A stretch of DNA of 64,000 bases from Bradyrhizobium sp. Ash2021 (GCF_031202265.1 NZ_CP100604.1:3144501-3208500), one strand, 5' to 3'. Positions 51,039 through 61,772 are shown, counted from the first letter of the stretch. The notes: generated by a model not told the origin, from the sequence alone. A program made the numbers and translations.

Positions 51039-52202
51039 ATGATTGACGGTCAGGACAACTGCACTTCGCCGAATATGAGCCCGCTGGGCAAGTCCGAACC
51101 GGGTCAGGTCGTGCTGGTGCTGCAGGGCGGCGGTGCGCTCGGCTCCTATCAGGCCGGCGTCTATCAGGCGCTGCATGAGGCTGGCATCGAGCCGGACTGG
51201 ATCATCGGCACCTCGATCGGCGCCATCAATGCCAGCCTGATCGCGGGCAATTCGCCGCAAAACCGGCTGCCGCGGTTGCGGGAATTCTGGAAGAAGATGG
51301 AGCAGAATCCAATCTGGAATTTTCGCGACATATTTCCCGGCTTCAACGAAAAGCTGTCCTACTGGTCGACGGTGACCAACGGCATTCCTGGCTTCTTCCG
51401 GCCGAACCCGCTGGCGCATGCCGGCGAGAGCTATCCGCTTGGCGCCGACCAGGCCGGCTATTATTCGACTTCGCCGCTGGAGCGGACGCTGACCGAGCTG
51501 GTCGATTTCGATCTGGTCAACCGCTGCACGCTGCGCCTGACTGTCGGCGCCGCCCACGTCCGCTCCAGCCAGATGCGGTATTTCGACAGCCGCGACGGCG
51601 AACTTGGCGTCAAGCACATCATGGCCTCAGGCGCGCTGCCGCCGGCATTTCCCGCCGTGCGCATCGATGACGAACTGTATTGGGATGGCGGCATCCTTTC
51701 GAACTCGCCGACCGAAGCCGTGTTCGACGACAGCCCGCGCAAGAATTCGCTGATCTTCGCCGTGCATTTGTGGAATCCGTCCGGCGCGGAGCCGACCACG
51801 ATGGCGGAAGTGCTGAACCGGCACAAGGACGTGCAGTATTCGAGCCGGATCGCCAGCCAGATCGCGCGTCAGGAGCAGGCGCATCGCCTGCGCCATGTCA
51901 TCAACCAGCTCGCGGCGCGGCTACCGGAGGCCGAACGCCAAAGCGAAGCGGTGCGCGAACTGGCGAGCTATGGCTGTCCGACGCGGATGCACGTGGTGCG
52001 GTTGCTGGCGCCGCAGCTCAATCGCGAGAACCACACCAAGGACATCGACTTCAGTCCGTCCGGCATCATGCAGCGCTGGGACGCCGGCTATCGCCATACC
52101 AAAGCCGTGCTCGAGCGCAGGCCGTGGGTCGGCGAGTTCGATCCGCTCGCGGGCGTCGTTCTTCACGAGCAGATGGAGATCTTGCCGGAAGCGGCGGAGT
52201 GA
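51039..52202 (+). CDS. Patatin-like phospholipase-family protein (DUF3734-type)
   Basis: Serine acyl hydrolase of 387 aa. QGGGALGSYQAGVY is the oxyanion GGG site, IIGTSIGAINASLIAG the GxSxG nucleophile, and YWDGGILSNSP the catalytic Asp (DGG). The C-terminal part (about 260-380) includes LAPQLNRENHTKDIDFSPSGIMQRWDAGY, typical of the DUF3734 group that occurs beside PHB metabolism genes. ATG 51039 follows AAGGGAG by 8 bases. Its own promoter may have been cut by the bdhA'/glgA' junction upstream. Confidence 0.88.
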   Translation: MIDGQDNCTSPNMSPLGKSEPGQVVLVLQGGGALGSYQAGVYQALHEAGIEPDWIIGTSIGAINASLIAGNSPQNRLPRLREFWKKMEQNPIWNFRDIFPGFNEKLSYWSTVTNGIPGFFRPNPLAHAGESYPLGADQAGYYSTSPLERTLTELVDFDLVNRCTLRLTVGAAHVRSSQMRYFDSRDGELGVKHIMASGALPPAFPAVRIDDELYWDGGILSNSPTEAVFDDSPRKNSLIFAVHLWNPSGAEPTTMAEVLNRHKDVQYSSRIASQIARQEQAHRLRHVINQLAARLPEAERQSEAVRELASYGCPTRMHVVRLLAPQLNRENHTKDIDFSPSGIMQRWDAGYRHTKAVLERRPWVGEFDPLAGVVLHEQMEILPEAAE

Positions 52203-52209
52203 GCGGGGC

Positions 52210-53628
52210 TCAAGCGGTGCCCAACGTCTTCCGATACAGCGCGCTGTAATAGGCCGCCGAAAGATCCCAGCTGAACGATCGCGCCATCGCGCTGCGGCGC
52301 ATGGAGTCGAGGCGGTCCTTTGCCATGAACGTCTCGAAGGCGCGGCGGATGCCGCCGAGGAAGGATTCGGCCGATGGTTGCGAGAACAGAAATCCGGTTT
52401 CGCCGTCCTTGATGGTTTCGGCCAACCCGCCGGTCTGGTGACCGATCGGCAGCGATCCGAACCGCTGCGCATACATCTGGCTCAGCCCGCACGGCTCGAA
52501 CCGCGACGGCATCAGCGTGAAATCGCTGCCCGCGAAAATCCGCCGCGCCTGGCCGTCGTTGAATCCGATCGTGACCCCGATCGCATCCGGCCTGCGGCGA
52601 TGCGCATCGACCAGGGCCTGTTCGATCTCCGGCTCGCCGCTTCCGGTGACGATAATCTGTCCGCCGGCCTCGATGATCTTGTCGGCGGCCTGCAATACGA
52701 GATCGACGCCCTTCTGATGAACCAGACGCGCGACGAGCCCGAAAATCGGACCGCGGGATACCGCCAGTCCAAACTGCTTGCGGACGTAATCCGCGTTGGC
52801 CTGCTTGCCGTTCCAGTCGCCGGCGCCAAACGGCTGCGCCAGCTGCGCGCAGAACCTGGGATCCCAGCTTTCGTCGATGCCGTTCAATATCCCCGTCAGC
52901 TGGTCGGCGTCGGAGCGGACGCGGAGCAGACCTTCGAGCCCGCAGCCGAGTTCCTGCGTCGTGATCTCCCTGGCATAGTTCGCACTGACGGTGGTCAGGT
53001 GCGAGGCATAGACGAGGCCGCCTTTGAGAAACGACAATTTGTCGTAAAACTCGACGCCATTGATATGGAAGGAGCTCTCCGGCGCGCCGATCCGCCGCAG
53101 GGACTCCTTGGGGAATATCCCCTGATAGGCCAGATTGTGGATGGTCAGAATGGACGGGATCCGCGCGCCCTTCCAGGTGAGGTAGGCTGGCGTGAGTGCG
53201 GCCTGCCAGTCATTGGCGTGGACCAGGTCCGCTGCCCAATTCTTGTCCAAAGTGCCCGCGGCGAGTTCGGCTGCGGCGGACGCCAATCTTCCGAAGCGGA
53301 TATCGTTATCGGGCCAGTCGCGGCCCGATTCATCGCCGTAGGGATTGCCCGGACGGTCGTACAATTGGGGGCACAGCAGGACGTAAACCGGCAGCCCGTC
53401 CCGGGTCGATGCCCGCCCGAGCGAGCAGGCCGGCATTTCCGCCAAAGGCGCGCATTGCCCAACGATTTCAATATGGGTGAACTGTTCGACGACATCCCGA
53501 TAGCCCGGCAGCATAATCCTGATATCGCCCCAGGGACGCAGTGCCCGGGGCAGGGCCGCGGAAACGGCGGCGAGACCGCCAACGCGGACAAAATCGTCCA
53601 TCTCCGTGGTGACAAACAGGACCTTCAA
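52210..53628 (-). CDS. glgA: Glycogen synthase (ADP-glucose type, GT5)
   Basis: A 472-aa GT-B enzyme that elongates alpha-1,4-glucan from ADP-glucose. Family blocks are HANDWQAALTPAYL, TIHNLAYQGIFPKE, LTTVSANYAREI, GLVARLVHQKGVDLVL and RFEPCGLSQMYAQRFGSLPIGHQTGGLAETIKDGETGFLF. The donor-binding motif KTGGL at the N-terminus reads RVGGL (R15 where E. coli has K15), an unusual change. Start TTG 53628 follows GAGGG by about 8 bases and gives the usual MKVLFVTTE N-terminus. It converges on the patatin gene, and a 3' remnant of the same gene lies at 50574. Confidence 0.9.
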   Translation of the reverse strand: MKVLFVTTEMDDFVRVGGLAAVSAALPRALRPWGDIRIMLPGYRDVVEQFTHIEIVGQCAPLAEMPACSLGRASTRDGLPVYVLLCPQLYDRPGNPYGDESGRDWPDNDIRFGRLASAAAELAAGTLDKNWAADLVHANDWQAALTPAYLTWKGARIPSILTIHNLAYQGIFPKESLRRIGAPESSFHINGVEFYDKLSFLKGGLVYASHLTTVSANYAREITTQELGCGLEGLLRVRSDADQLTGILNGIDESWDPRFCAQLAQPFGAGDWNGKQANADYVRKQFGLAVSRGPIFGLVARLVHQKGVDLVLQAADKIIEAGGQIIVTGSGEPEIEQALVDAHRRRPDAIGVTIGFNDGQARRIFAGSDFTLMPSRFEPCGLSQMYAQRFGSLPIGHQTGGLAETIKDGETGFLFSQPSAESFLGGIRRAFETFMAKDRLDSMRRSAMARSFSWDLSAAYYSALYRKTLGTA

Positions 53629-53811
53629 AAAACGCCCTCGTTCCAACCCTGACAAGGGGTAAGCAAGAATGGGTCCAATTTTCTTTTGACTCACCTGTGA
53701 GCGTCGGGCAGGCCTTTCAAGTGGGGAACGCTTCCCTGTCGGCTCGGCGCAACCTGGGGTCACGCCGCACTGGAAAAACAAAAACGACGCGCGGTCGAGG
53801 GAGCCTTGAGA

Positions 53812-55017
53812 ATGACAATAGCCGGTAACGATGAGGGTAATTTGACAAAGAGCTTCGCAGGCCTGCGCGTCCTCGATTTTTCGACCACGATTGCCGGACC
53901 TCATTGCACGCGGATGCTCGCCGACATGGGCGCGGAGGTCATCAAGATCGAAACCGCCGAAGGCGAGACGATGCGAACCCGGCCGCCGCTGCGCGACAGC
54001 TGCAGCACCACGTTCGGCCAGCTCAATGTCGGCAAGAAGAGCGTGGTGCTCGATCTGAAATCGCCCAGCGGGATCGAGGTCGTGCGCCGGCTGGTTGCGG
54101 GCGCGGACGTGCTGGTCGAGAATTTTCGGCCGGGCGTGATGCGGCGATTGAAGCTCGATTATGCATCGCTCGGGGAGTTCAATCCGAAACTGATCTACTG
54201 CTCGATCTCCGGATACGGCCAGACCGGGCCGTCGGCGGAACTGCCGGCCTATGCGCCCGTGATTCATGCCGCCTCGGGCTATGAAATGGCCCATCTGGCC
54301 TACCAGCCCGGACGCAGCCGGCCGGACTATTGCGGCATCTATCACGCCGACGTCCTCACCGGCGTCTATGCCTTCGGCGCCATTTCGGCGGCGTTGTACC
54401 AGCGCGCCGGAAGCGGGAAGGGCCAGCACATCGACGTGTCGATGCTGGAATCGATGCTCAGCCTGACCTTGAACGAACTGCAATGGTCGCAATTCGAAGT
54501 GAAGGCGACGCAGCGGCCGATGTTCGGCCCGATCGAAACATCGGACGGATATGTGATGGTCGCCATTGCCAGCGAAAAAACCTTCCAGAGCCTGATGCAG
54601 GTGATCGGTCATCCGGAATGGGTGTCCGATCCGCGCTTTGCGAAATATGCCGATCGCCGCGAACACTGGGGAAGCCTGATGGACGGCGTGGAGGGATGGT
54701 CGCGCGCGGTGACGACCGACAAATGCCTCGTCGCGCTCAACGATCACGGCGTTCCCTCCTCGGCGTATCGCACGGTAAGCGAGGCCTTGCGCGATCCGCA
54801 GATCGCCCATCGCGGCGCGTTGGCCGAGGTTGAGGACGGCGGCGGGACTTTCAAGGTCCTCAATTTGCCGTTCCGCATGTCGGGCGCCACGGTATCGGCG
54901 GCCAGGCGGATGTCGACGCTCGGCGAACATACGGTGGCCTTTCTCAAGGAGACCGGCCTGTCCGAGGACGAAATCGCGGGCTTCGCCGGCAAGCCGTCGA
55001 TGGCGGCGCGCGGTTGA
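53812..55017 (+). CDS. Class III CoA-transferase (CaiB/BaiF family)
   Basis: A 401-aa protein predicted to move CoA between acyl-CoA and a free acid. LRVLDFSTTIAGPHCTRMLADMGAEVIKIE is the family opening. NVGKKSVVLDLKSPSG and DVLVENFRPGVMRRLKLDY bind CoA. YHADVLTGVYAFGAISAALYQR carries the catalytic Asp. ATG 53812 follows GAGGGAG; TTG 53806 is a near alternative. It is the first gene of a plus-strand run with a complete oligopeptide-type importer and two dehydrogenases, so it may activate the imported acid (inference). Confidence 0.88.
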   Translation: MTIAGNDEGNLTKSFAGLRVLDFSTTIAGPHCTRMLADMGAEVIKIETAEGETMRTRPPLRDSCSTTFGQLNVGKKSVVLDLKSPSGIEVVRRLVAGADVLVENFRPGVMRRLKLDYASLGEFNPKLIYCSISGYGQTGPSAELPAYAPVIHAASGYEMAHLAYQPGRSRPDYCGIYHADVLTGVYAFGAISAALYQRAGSGKGQHIDVSMLESMLSLTLNELQWSQFEVKATQRPMFGPIETSDGYVMVAIASEKTFQSLMQVIGHPEWVSDPRFAKYADRREHWGSLMDGVEGWSRAVTTDKCLVALNDHGVPSSAYRTVSEALRDPQIAHRGALAEVEDGGGTFKVLNLPFRMSGATVSAARRMSTLGEHTVAFLKETGLSEDEIAGFAGKPSMAARG

Positions 55018-55203
55018 GCCAGGAAACGCGACAACACAACAGGTAGAACTTTCGTTGCGATTCAATCGGAACGAAGGCTCGCCCCTGCGGCCTTTCATCC
55101 GCGACCCGCCAACGGCCTTGCCGCAGACTGCGATTCCAGCCAATCTGCCGCCGTCATCCAACGATCCGGAATACCGGACGGATGCATTCTGGAGGGAGCA
55201 CGA

Positions 55204-56745
55204 ATGAAGGCGGCGATCGGTTCGAACGCGCTTGCGCGAATATTTCTTGTGGCGGGATTTGGCGTCGCGCTGTGCGCAGGGCCGGCTAGCGCCCAGAAGC
55301 AGGGCGGCAGCATCACGGTCGGTCTCGAACTCGACATCCCCGGCTTCGATCCGTTGAAGGTCGGCGTCTACGATACCTCGGCGGAAACCGCGGCCGCCGC
55401 CATTTTCGATACGCTGGTCGGGCTCGACGACAAGGGCCAGCCGGTGCCGAAGCTCGCGCTCTCCTGGACCCATTCGGACGATTACAAGACCTGGACTTTC
55501 AAACTCCGTCAGGGCGTCAAGTTTCATGACGGCACGCCGTTCAACGCCGAAGCGGCGAAAGCCAATTTCGACCGCCAGAAGGATCCCGCCAACAAGTGCC
55601 GCTGCGCCTTCTACATCGCCGGCATTCACGACGTGCAGGCACCCGACGAATCGACGCTGGTCTACAATCTGACCGATCCTGCGGTGAACTTTCCGGCGAT
55701 CCTGACCATCCAAAGCTCCAACAACGTCATCCATTCGCCGACGGCATGGAAGACCAAGGGCGACGACTACAATCGCAACCCCGTGGGTACCGGTCCCTAC
55801 ATCCTGAAATCCTGGACCGCCGGCGACCGCATGGTTCTGGAAAAGAATCCGGACTACTGGAACAAGGGCCATCCCTATCTCGACCGGATCGTGCTGAAGC
55901 CGCTGCCGGACGCGCAGTCGCGCTTCGCGAGCCTGCAATCGGGCGAGGCGGATATCGTCTGGGACGATGAATACGACGCCGATAACATCCAGAAGGCGCA
56001 AAAAGATTCGAAGATGACGGTGCATACCTATGCCGGCTCCGGCGCCCAGGTTTACGCCTTCAACACCAAGACCCCGCCATTCGACGACGTCCGCGTGCGC
56101 CAGGCGCTGGTGATGGCGATCGATCGCAAGAAGATGTCGCAAGCGATCACCAACGGGCTCGCGAGACCGGCCAGCAATCCCTACGGCGACGGTTCGTGGG
56201 TGAAGTGCAAGGATGACGGCGCGCTGCCTTTCGATGTCGAAAAGGCGAAGGCGCTGATCAAGGATTACGGCAAGCCGGTCGAATTCAAGATGATCGTGAC
56301 CGCGACCCCGCGCGGGCGCACCATCGGCCAGGTTCTGCAGCAGTTCTGGAAGCAGGCGGGCGCCAATATGGAGATCGAACAGATCGACCAGGCCACCGTG
56401 GTGCCGCGCGCCTTCATGCGCCAGTTCCAGCTGACGCCGTGGCGGATCGTCGATCTCGCCGATCCCGATCCGCAGATGTATGCCAATTTCCACACCGGCA
56501 GTCCGGTCGCGCTGGCCAATTATTCCAATCCCGAGCTCGACCAGTTGCTGGAGCATGCCCGGACTACGGGAGAGATCGACAAGCGCACCGAGGACTATTG
56601 CGCGGTCAGCCGGCTCGTCAACAAGGAAGCGATCTGGTTCTGGACCTTCCAGAATACCTATTACGCGATCTCGACGTCCAAGCTGAAGGGCCTGCCCAAG
56701 ATCTATCACGGGGTGATCGACGTATCTGACACCTGGCTGGAATAA
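55204..56745 (+). CDS. ABC transporter substrate-binding protein, oligopeptide/dipeptide type (SBP_bac_5)
   Basis: Periplasmic binding protein of 513 aa. It has a signal peptide (MKAAIGSNALARIFLVAGFGVALCAGPASA) and the family pattern KTWTFKLRQGVKFHDGTPFNAEAAK, NPVGTGPYILKSWTAGDRMVLEKNPDYW and DVRVRQALVMAIDRKKM. A Cys pair (NKCRC) near residue 136 is unusual. GAGGGAG lies about 6 bases before ATG 55204. It supplies the dpp-type permeases and ATPases that follow within six bases. Confidence 0.9.
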   Translation: MKAAIGSNALARIFLVAGFGVALCAGPASAQKQGGSITVGLELDIPGFDPLKVGVYDTSAETAAAAIFDTLVGLDDKGQPVPKLALSWTHSDDYKTWTFKLRQGVKFHDGTPFNAEAAKANFDRQKDPANKCRCAFYIAGIHDVQAPDESTLVYNLTDPAVNFPAILTIQSSNNVIHSPTAWKTKGDDYNRNPVGTGPYILKSWTAGDRMVLEKNPDYWNKGHPYLDRIVLKPLPDAQSRFASLQSGEADIVWDDEYDADNIQKAQKDSKMTVHTYAGSGAQVYAFNTKTPPFDDVRVRQALVMAIDRKKMSQAITNGLARPASNPYGDGSWVKCKDDGALPFDVEKAKALIKDYGKPVEFKMIVTATPRGRTIGQVLQQFWKQAGANMEIEQIDQATVVPRAFMRQFQLTPWRIVDLADPDPQMYANFHTGSPVALANYSNPELDQLLEHARTTGEIDKRTEDYCAVSRLVNKEAIWFWTFQNTYYAISTSKLKGLPKIYHGVIDVSDTWLE

Positions 56746-56751
56746 CCGTCG

Positions 56752-57702
56752 ATGCTGTTCTTCGTCGCTCGAAGGCTCTTGTACCTGATCCCGGTCCTGG
56801 TCGCCGTGTCGCTGCTGACATTTTTGATCGCGTCGCTCTTGCCGGGTGATCTCGCTTACGTGATCCTGGGCGATCAGGCGACGCCGGAAAAGGTCGCGGC
56901 GTTGCGCCATGACATGGGGCTCGATCAGCCGGTGTTGTGGCGCTACGTCAGCTGGCTCGGCCATATCCTGCAGGGCGACTTCGGACGGTCCTTCCGCACC
57001 GGACAGACCGTGCTGCAGGCGGTGACCGAGCGGCTGCCGGTTTCGCTCGAGCTGATGCTGCTGGCCGAGATCATGGGGCTTGCCATCGGCGTTCCCTTGG
57101 CCATCGTCTGCGCGGCGCGCAGCGGCGGCGCGTTCGACCGCTTCATGACCGGCAGCGCGTTCGGCATGCTTTCGGTGCCGACCTTCCTGTCCGCCATCCT
57201 CCTGATCTATTTGTTCGCGGTCGAGCTGCGCTGGCTGCCGGCGACCGGCTACGTGCCCTTCACGGAAGATCCGACCGGCAATTTGCGCTTCTTCGTGTTG
57301 CCGGCGCTGACGCTGGCGCTGGCCGAATGGCCGGGGATCATGCGGGTGCTGCGTTCCGACATGATCGCGACACTGCAGGAGGACTACATCGCGCTGGCCA
57401 AGGCCAAGGGATTGACCGCGTCGCGTATCCTGTTCGTGCACGCGCTGAAACCCTCGTCGCTGACGCTGATCACGATCACCGGAATCAATATCGGGCGATT
57501 GATCGGCGGCGCGGTCATTGTCGAAACCATCTTTGCACTGCCGGGGATCGGCCGGCTTCTGGTCGGCGCCATCAATACCCGCGACCTCATCATCCTGCAG
57601 GGCGTGGTGCTGCTGGTCGCCGCGGGCTTCGTGCTGATGAACTTCATCGTCGACCTGCTCTACGCCGTCCTCGATCCCAGGATTCGTCATGGCCACGCTT
57701 GA
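56752..57702 (+). CDS. ABC transporter permease, DppB type
   Basis: Inner-membrane permease of 316 aa. RRLLYLIPVLVAVSLLTFLIASLLPGDLA is the DppB opening, and VLRSDMIATLQEDYIALAKAKGLTASRILFVHALK is the EAA coupling region. It starts six bases after the binding-protein gene and overlaps the dppC-type gene by 14 bases. Confidence 0.92.
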   Translation: MLFFVARRLLYLIPVLVAVSLLTFLIASLLPGDLAYVILGDQATPEKVAALRHDMGLDQPVLWRYVSWLGHILQGDFGRSFRTGQTVLQAVTERLPVSLELMLLAEIMGLAIGVPLAIVCAARSGGAFDRFMTGSAFGMLSVPTFLSAILLIYLFAVELRWLPATGYVPFTEDPTGNLRFFVLPALTLALAEWPGIMRVLRSDMIATLQEDYIALAKAKGLTASRILFVHALKPSSLTLITITGINIGRLIGGAVIVETIFALPGIGRLLVGAINTRDLIILQGVVLLVAAGFVLMNFIVDLLYAVLDPRIRHGHA

Positions 57703-58557
57703 ACTCTCGCTCAATGAAGATGTCACCGCCGTAGCGGCGCCGCGCGCGCGCCGGCTCGGCTTGCTGTTCTGGATGGCGATCGGCTGGATGACCTTCGTGT
57801 TTGCGGTGGCGATATTGGCCGATTTGCTGCCGCTGCCGAGCCCGACCGACATGGACATGCTGGAACGGCGGGCGCCGTTCTCGTTTGCGCACTGGCTGGG
57901 TACCGACGGGCTCGGGCGCGACGAACTGTCCCGGCTGATTCATGGTGCGCGGATATCGCTGGTGGTCGGTCTCTGCGCGCCGATCATCGGGCTCACGATC
58001 GGTGGTGCGCTCGGCATACTCGCGGGCTATTTCCGTGGCCGCTTCGAAACCTATGTCGTCGGCAGCATGGATGTGCTGCTGGCGTTCCCGCCGCTGATCC
58101 TGGCGCTCGCCGTCACCGCCTTTCTCGGGCAATCGATCCTCAACCTGACCTTGATTCTCGGTGTGCTCGGCGTTCCCGCCTTCATGCGTGTCGCGCGGGC
58201 CTCGACGCTCACGCTGGCGCGGCGCGAATTCGTGATTGCGGCGCAGGCGCTCGGCGCCACCCATGCGCGCATCCTGCTGCGTGAGTTGCTGCCCAATGTC
58301 CTGCTGCCGCTGCTGGCTTTCTTCCTGCTTGGCGTTGCCGTCTTCATCGTGGTCGAAGGCTCGCTGTCTTTCCTCGGCCTCGGCGTGCCGCCGCCGATCT
58401 CAAGCTGGGGCAGCATGATCGGGGAGGGGCGCGAGAGTCTCGATGTGGCGCCGCGGCTCGCCTTCCTGCCGGCGATTGCGATGTTCCTGACCGTGCTGTC
58501 CTTCAATCTGGTCGGCGACACCTTGCGGGCGCTTACCGATCCCCGGCAGGGCGCGCT

Positions 58558-58561
<4 letters not shown>
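57689..58561 (+). CDS. ABC transporter permease, DppC type
   Basis: Second permease of 290 aa. HWLGTDGLGRDELSRLIHGARISLVVG is the DppC hallmark after TM1, and RASTLTLARREFVIAAQALGATHARILLRELLPN is the EAA region. It overlaps the neighbouring genes on both sides (14 bases and 4 bases). Confidence 0.92.
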
Positions 58562-59549
<988 letters not shown>

Positions 59550-59553
<4 letters not shown>

Positions 59554-60527
59554 TGCACGGCACCCCGCCAGCCCCGAGCGATCCGCTTCTCGACGTGAAA
59601 AATCTCGTCGTCGAATATGGCGTCGGCGGCAAGATCGTCCACGCGGTGTCCGGTGTCAGCCTGCAGGTCGCGCGCGGCGAGACGCTTGGTCTGGTCGGCG
59701 AATCCGGCTGCGGCAAATCCACGCTCGGCCGCGCGGTGCTGCAATTGCGCCAGGCGGTGTCGGGGAAGGTGCTGTTCGACGGCCAGGATCTGACGGCGAT
59801 GCACGGCGACACCTTGCGCAAGATGCGCCAGCGCGTGCAGCTGATTTTTCAGGACCCGATCGCCTCGCTCAATCCGCGGCGCCGGATCGGCGACATCATC
59901 GCCGAGCCGTTGGTGATCGCCGGCGTCAAGGATCCGGCCGAACGCAGCCAGCGGGTCTGCGACGCGCTCAGTGCGGTCGGCCTCGATCCCCAGCTTGTGA
60001 TTGGGCGCCTGCCGCATGAGTTCTCCGGTGGGCAATGCCAGCGCATCTGCATCGCGCGCGCGCTGGTGCTCAATCCGGACTTTGTGATCTGCGACGAGCC
60101 GGTCTCGGCGCTCGACGTTTCCATCCGTGCGCAGATCCTCAATCTGCTGGAAGAGATGAAGGCGCGCTACGGGCTGACGCTGCTGTTCATCGCCCACGAT
60201 CTGGCCGTGGTGAAAGCGGTCAGCGACCGCGTGGCGGTGATGTATCTCGGCCGCCTCTGCGAAGTGGGGCCGTCCGAGCAATTGTTCGCCCATCCGGCGC
60301 ATCCCTATACCGCGCTGCTGATCGAGGCGATCCCGGTGCCCGATCCGGACGTCCGCCCGGCCGAAAGCGTGGCGGTCGGTGAGCCGCCGTCGCCGATTGC
60401 GCCGCCCTCTGGTTGCCGTTTTCGCACCCGCTGCCCCCGCGCGGATGCGCGATGCAGCAGCGAGATGCCGGAACTTCGCGCTGTCGCGCCCGGCCAGTTC
60501 GCGGCTTGCCATCATCCGCTGATCTGA
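59550..60527 (+). CDS. ABC transporter ATPase, DppF type
   Basis: Partner ATPase of 325 aa. GESGCGKSTLGRAVLQL, IFQDPIASLNPRRRIGDII, FSGGQCQRICIARAL, FVICDEPVSALDVSIRAQILN and FIAHDLAVVKAVSDR are present, with the CRFRTRCPRADARC cluster near the C-terminus. The signature reads FSGGQCQR with an unusual Cys. ATG 59550 overlaps the dppD-type stop (ATGA). Confidence 0.92.
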
Positions 60528-60599
60528 ATATCCAGATGCGCCTGTTGGACGGACGTGGCAGTGTCCGTCGTCAAGAACAATAATACCGGGAGAGCAGCG

Positions 60600-61670
60600 A
60601 TGAAGAGTTTCCAGGTTGCCGATTTCAACGCCCCCTTGAAGGAAGTGGATCAGCCGACGCCGCAGCCATCGGGAACGCAGGTGCTGATCAAGGTCAAGGC
60701 GGCCGGCGTCTGCCACAGCGACCTGCACATCTGGGAAGGCGGCTACGATCTCGGCCATGGCCGCAAGCCGCTGTCGCTGAAGGACCGCGGCGTGTCGCTG
60801 CCGCGCACGATGGGCCATGAGTCCGTCGGCGAGATTTTGGCGTTCGGGCCCGATGTTGCGGCCGGCGACAAGGGCGATCTCAAGATTGGCGACGTCGCGC
60901 TGGTCTATCCCTGGCTGGGCTGCGGCAAATGCGAGACCTGCCTTGGCGGCGACGAGAACATGTGCGTGGTCAAGCCGAATTCGATCGGCGTCTATTGCGA
61001 CGGCGGCTACGCCGATCACATGACGGTGCCGCATCCAAAATATCTGCTCGATCTGAAGGGGCTCGATCCCGTCACCGCCGCGCCCTATGCCTGTTCCGGC
61101 GTCACCACCTACAGCGCGCTGAAGAAGGTCGAATCCGTCTTCCATACGCCGATCGTCATCTTCGGCGCCGGCGGCCTCGGCCTGATGGCGCTGTCGCTGC
61201 TGAAGGCGATGGGCGGCAAGGGCGCCATCGTTGTCGATATCGATGCGCGCAAGCGCGAGGCGGCAGAAGCCGCCGGCGCGCTCGCGACCGTCGACGGCAA
61301 GGCGCCCGACGCGCTGGAGCAACTCGCGAAAACGGCCGGTGGCCCGATCCGCGCGGTGATCGATCTCGTCGGCAACGCACAGACCGCGCAACTCGGTTTC
61401 GACTGCCTGACCAAGGGCGGCAAGCTCGTGATCGTCGGGCTGTTCGGCGGCGGCGCGCCCTGGGCGCTGCCGCTGATCCCGATCAAGGCGATCACGATCC
61501 AGGGCAGCTATGTCGGCAACCTCCGCGAGACCCAGGAGTTGCTCGATCTGGTCCGCACCAGGAAGATCGCTCCGATCCCGGTGACGACCATGCCGCTGTC
61601 GAAAGCCAATGAGGCGCTGGTCGATCTGCAGAAGGGCAAGCTCGTCGGCCGCGCGGTGCTGACGCCGTAG
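60600..61670 (+). CDS. Zinc-dependent alcohol dehydrogenase
   Basis: Medium-chain dehydrogenase of 356 aa. Catalytic zinc ligands are C38 (GVCHSDLH) and the GHE motif (MGHESVGEI). The structural zinc cluster is GCGKCETCLGGDENMC. The NAD fold is IFGAGGLGLMALSLLKAMG. ATG 60600 follows GGGAGAG by 8 bases; an upstream in-frame start at 60555 lies in non-coding-like sequence. It is 72 bases after dppF and probably oxidises an alcohol or hydroxyacid product of the imported compound. Confidence 0.9.
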   Translation: MKSFQVADFNAPLKEVDQPTPQPSGTQVLIKVKAAGVCHSDLHIWEGGYDLGHGRKPLSLKDRGVSLPRTMGHESVGEILAFGPDVAAGDKGDLKIGDVALVYPWLGCGKCETCLGGDENMCVVKPNSIGVYCDGGYADHMTVPHPKYLLDLKGLDPVTAAPYACSGVTTYSALKKVESVFHTPIVIFGAGGLGLMALSLLKAMGGKGAIVVDIDARKREAAEAAGALATVDGKAPDALEQLAKTAGGPIRAVIDLVGNAQTAQLGFDCLTKGGKLVIVGLFGGGAPWALPLIPIKAITIQGSYVGNLRETQELLDLVRTRKIAPIPVTTMPLSKANEALVDLQKGKLVGRAVLTP

Positions 61671-61687
61671 GATTCTGCTCTCACAAC

Positions 61688-61772
61688 CGTCATTGCGAGG
61701 AGCGCAGCGACGAAGCAATCCATTCTCTCTTTTCGTTGCACGATGGATTGCTTCGCTTCGCTCGCAATGACG
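61688..61772. repeat. Palindromic 'CGTCATTGCGAG' repeat, copy 4
   Basis: CGTCATTGCGAGGAGCGCAGCGACGAAGCAATCCA and CGATGGATTGCTTCGCTTCGCTCGCAATGACG form a hairpin between the alcohol dehydrogenase stop and the next gene. It includes a spurious ATG used by a longer reading of the following gene. Confidence 0.85.

Noticed and set aside
51895..53652. A 585-codon plus-strand frame opposite glgA.
   Set aside because: Antisense to an intact, recognisable glycogen synthase gene and without a family resemblance.
52210..57858. A 1882-codon open frame on the minus strand extending beyond glgA across the CoA-transferase and dpp genes.
   Set aside because: Only the first 472 codons from the stop encode GlgA. 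The rest is antisense to well-supported genes and stays open because of the GC-rich third codon positions.
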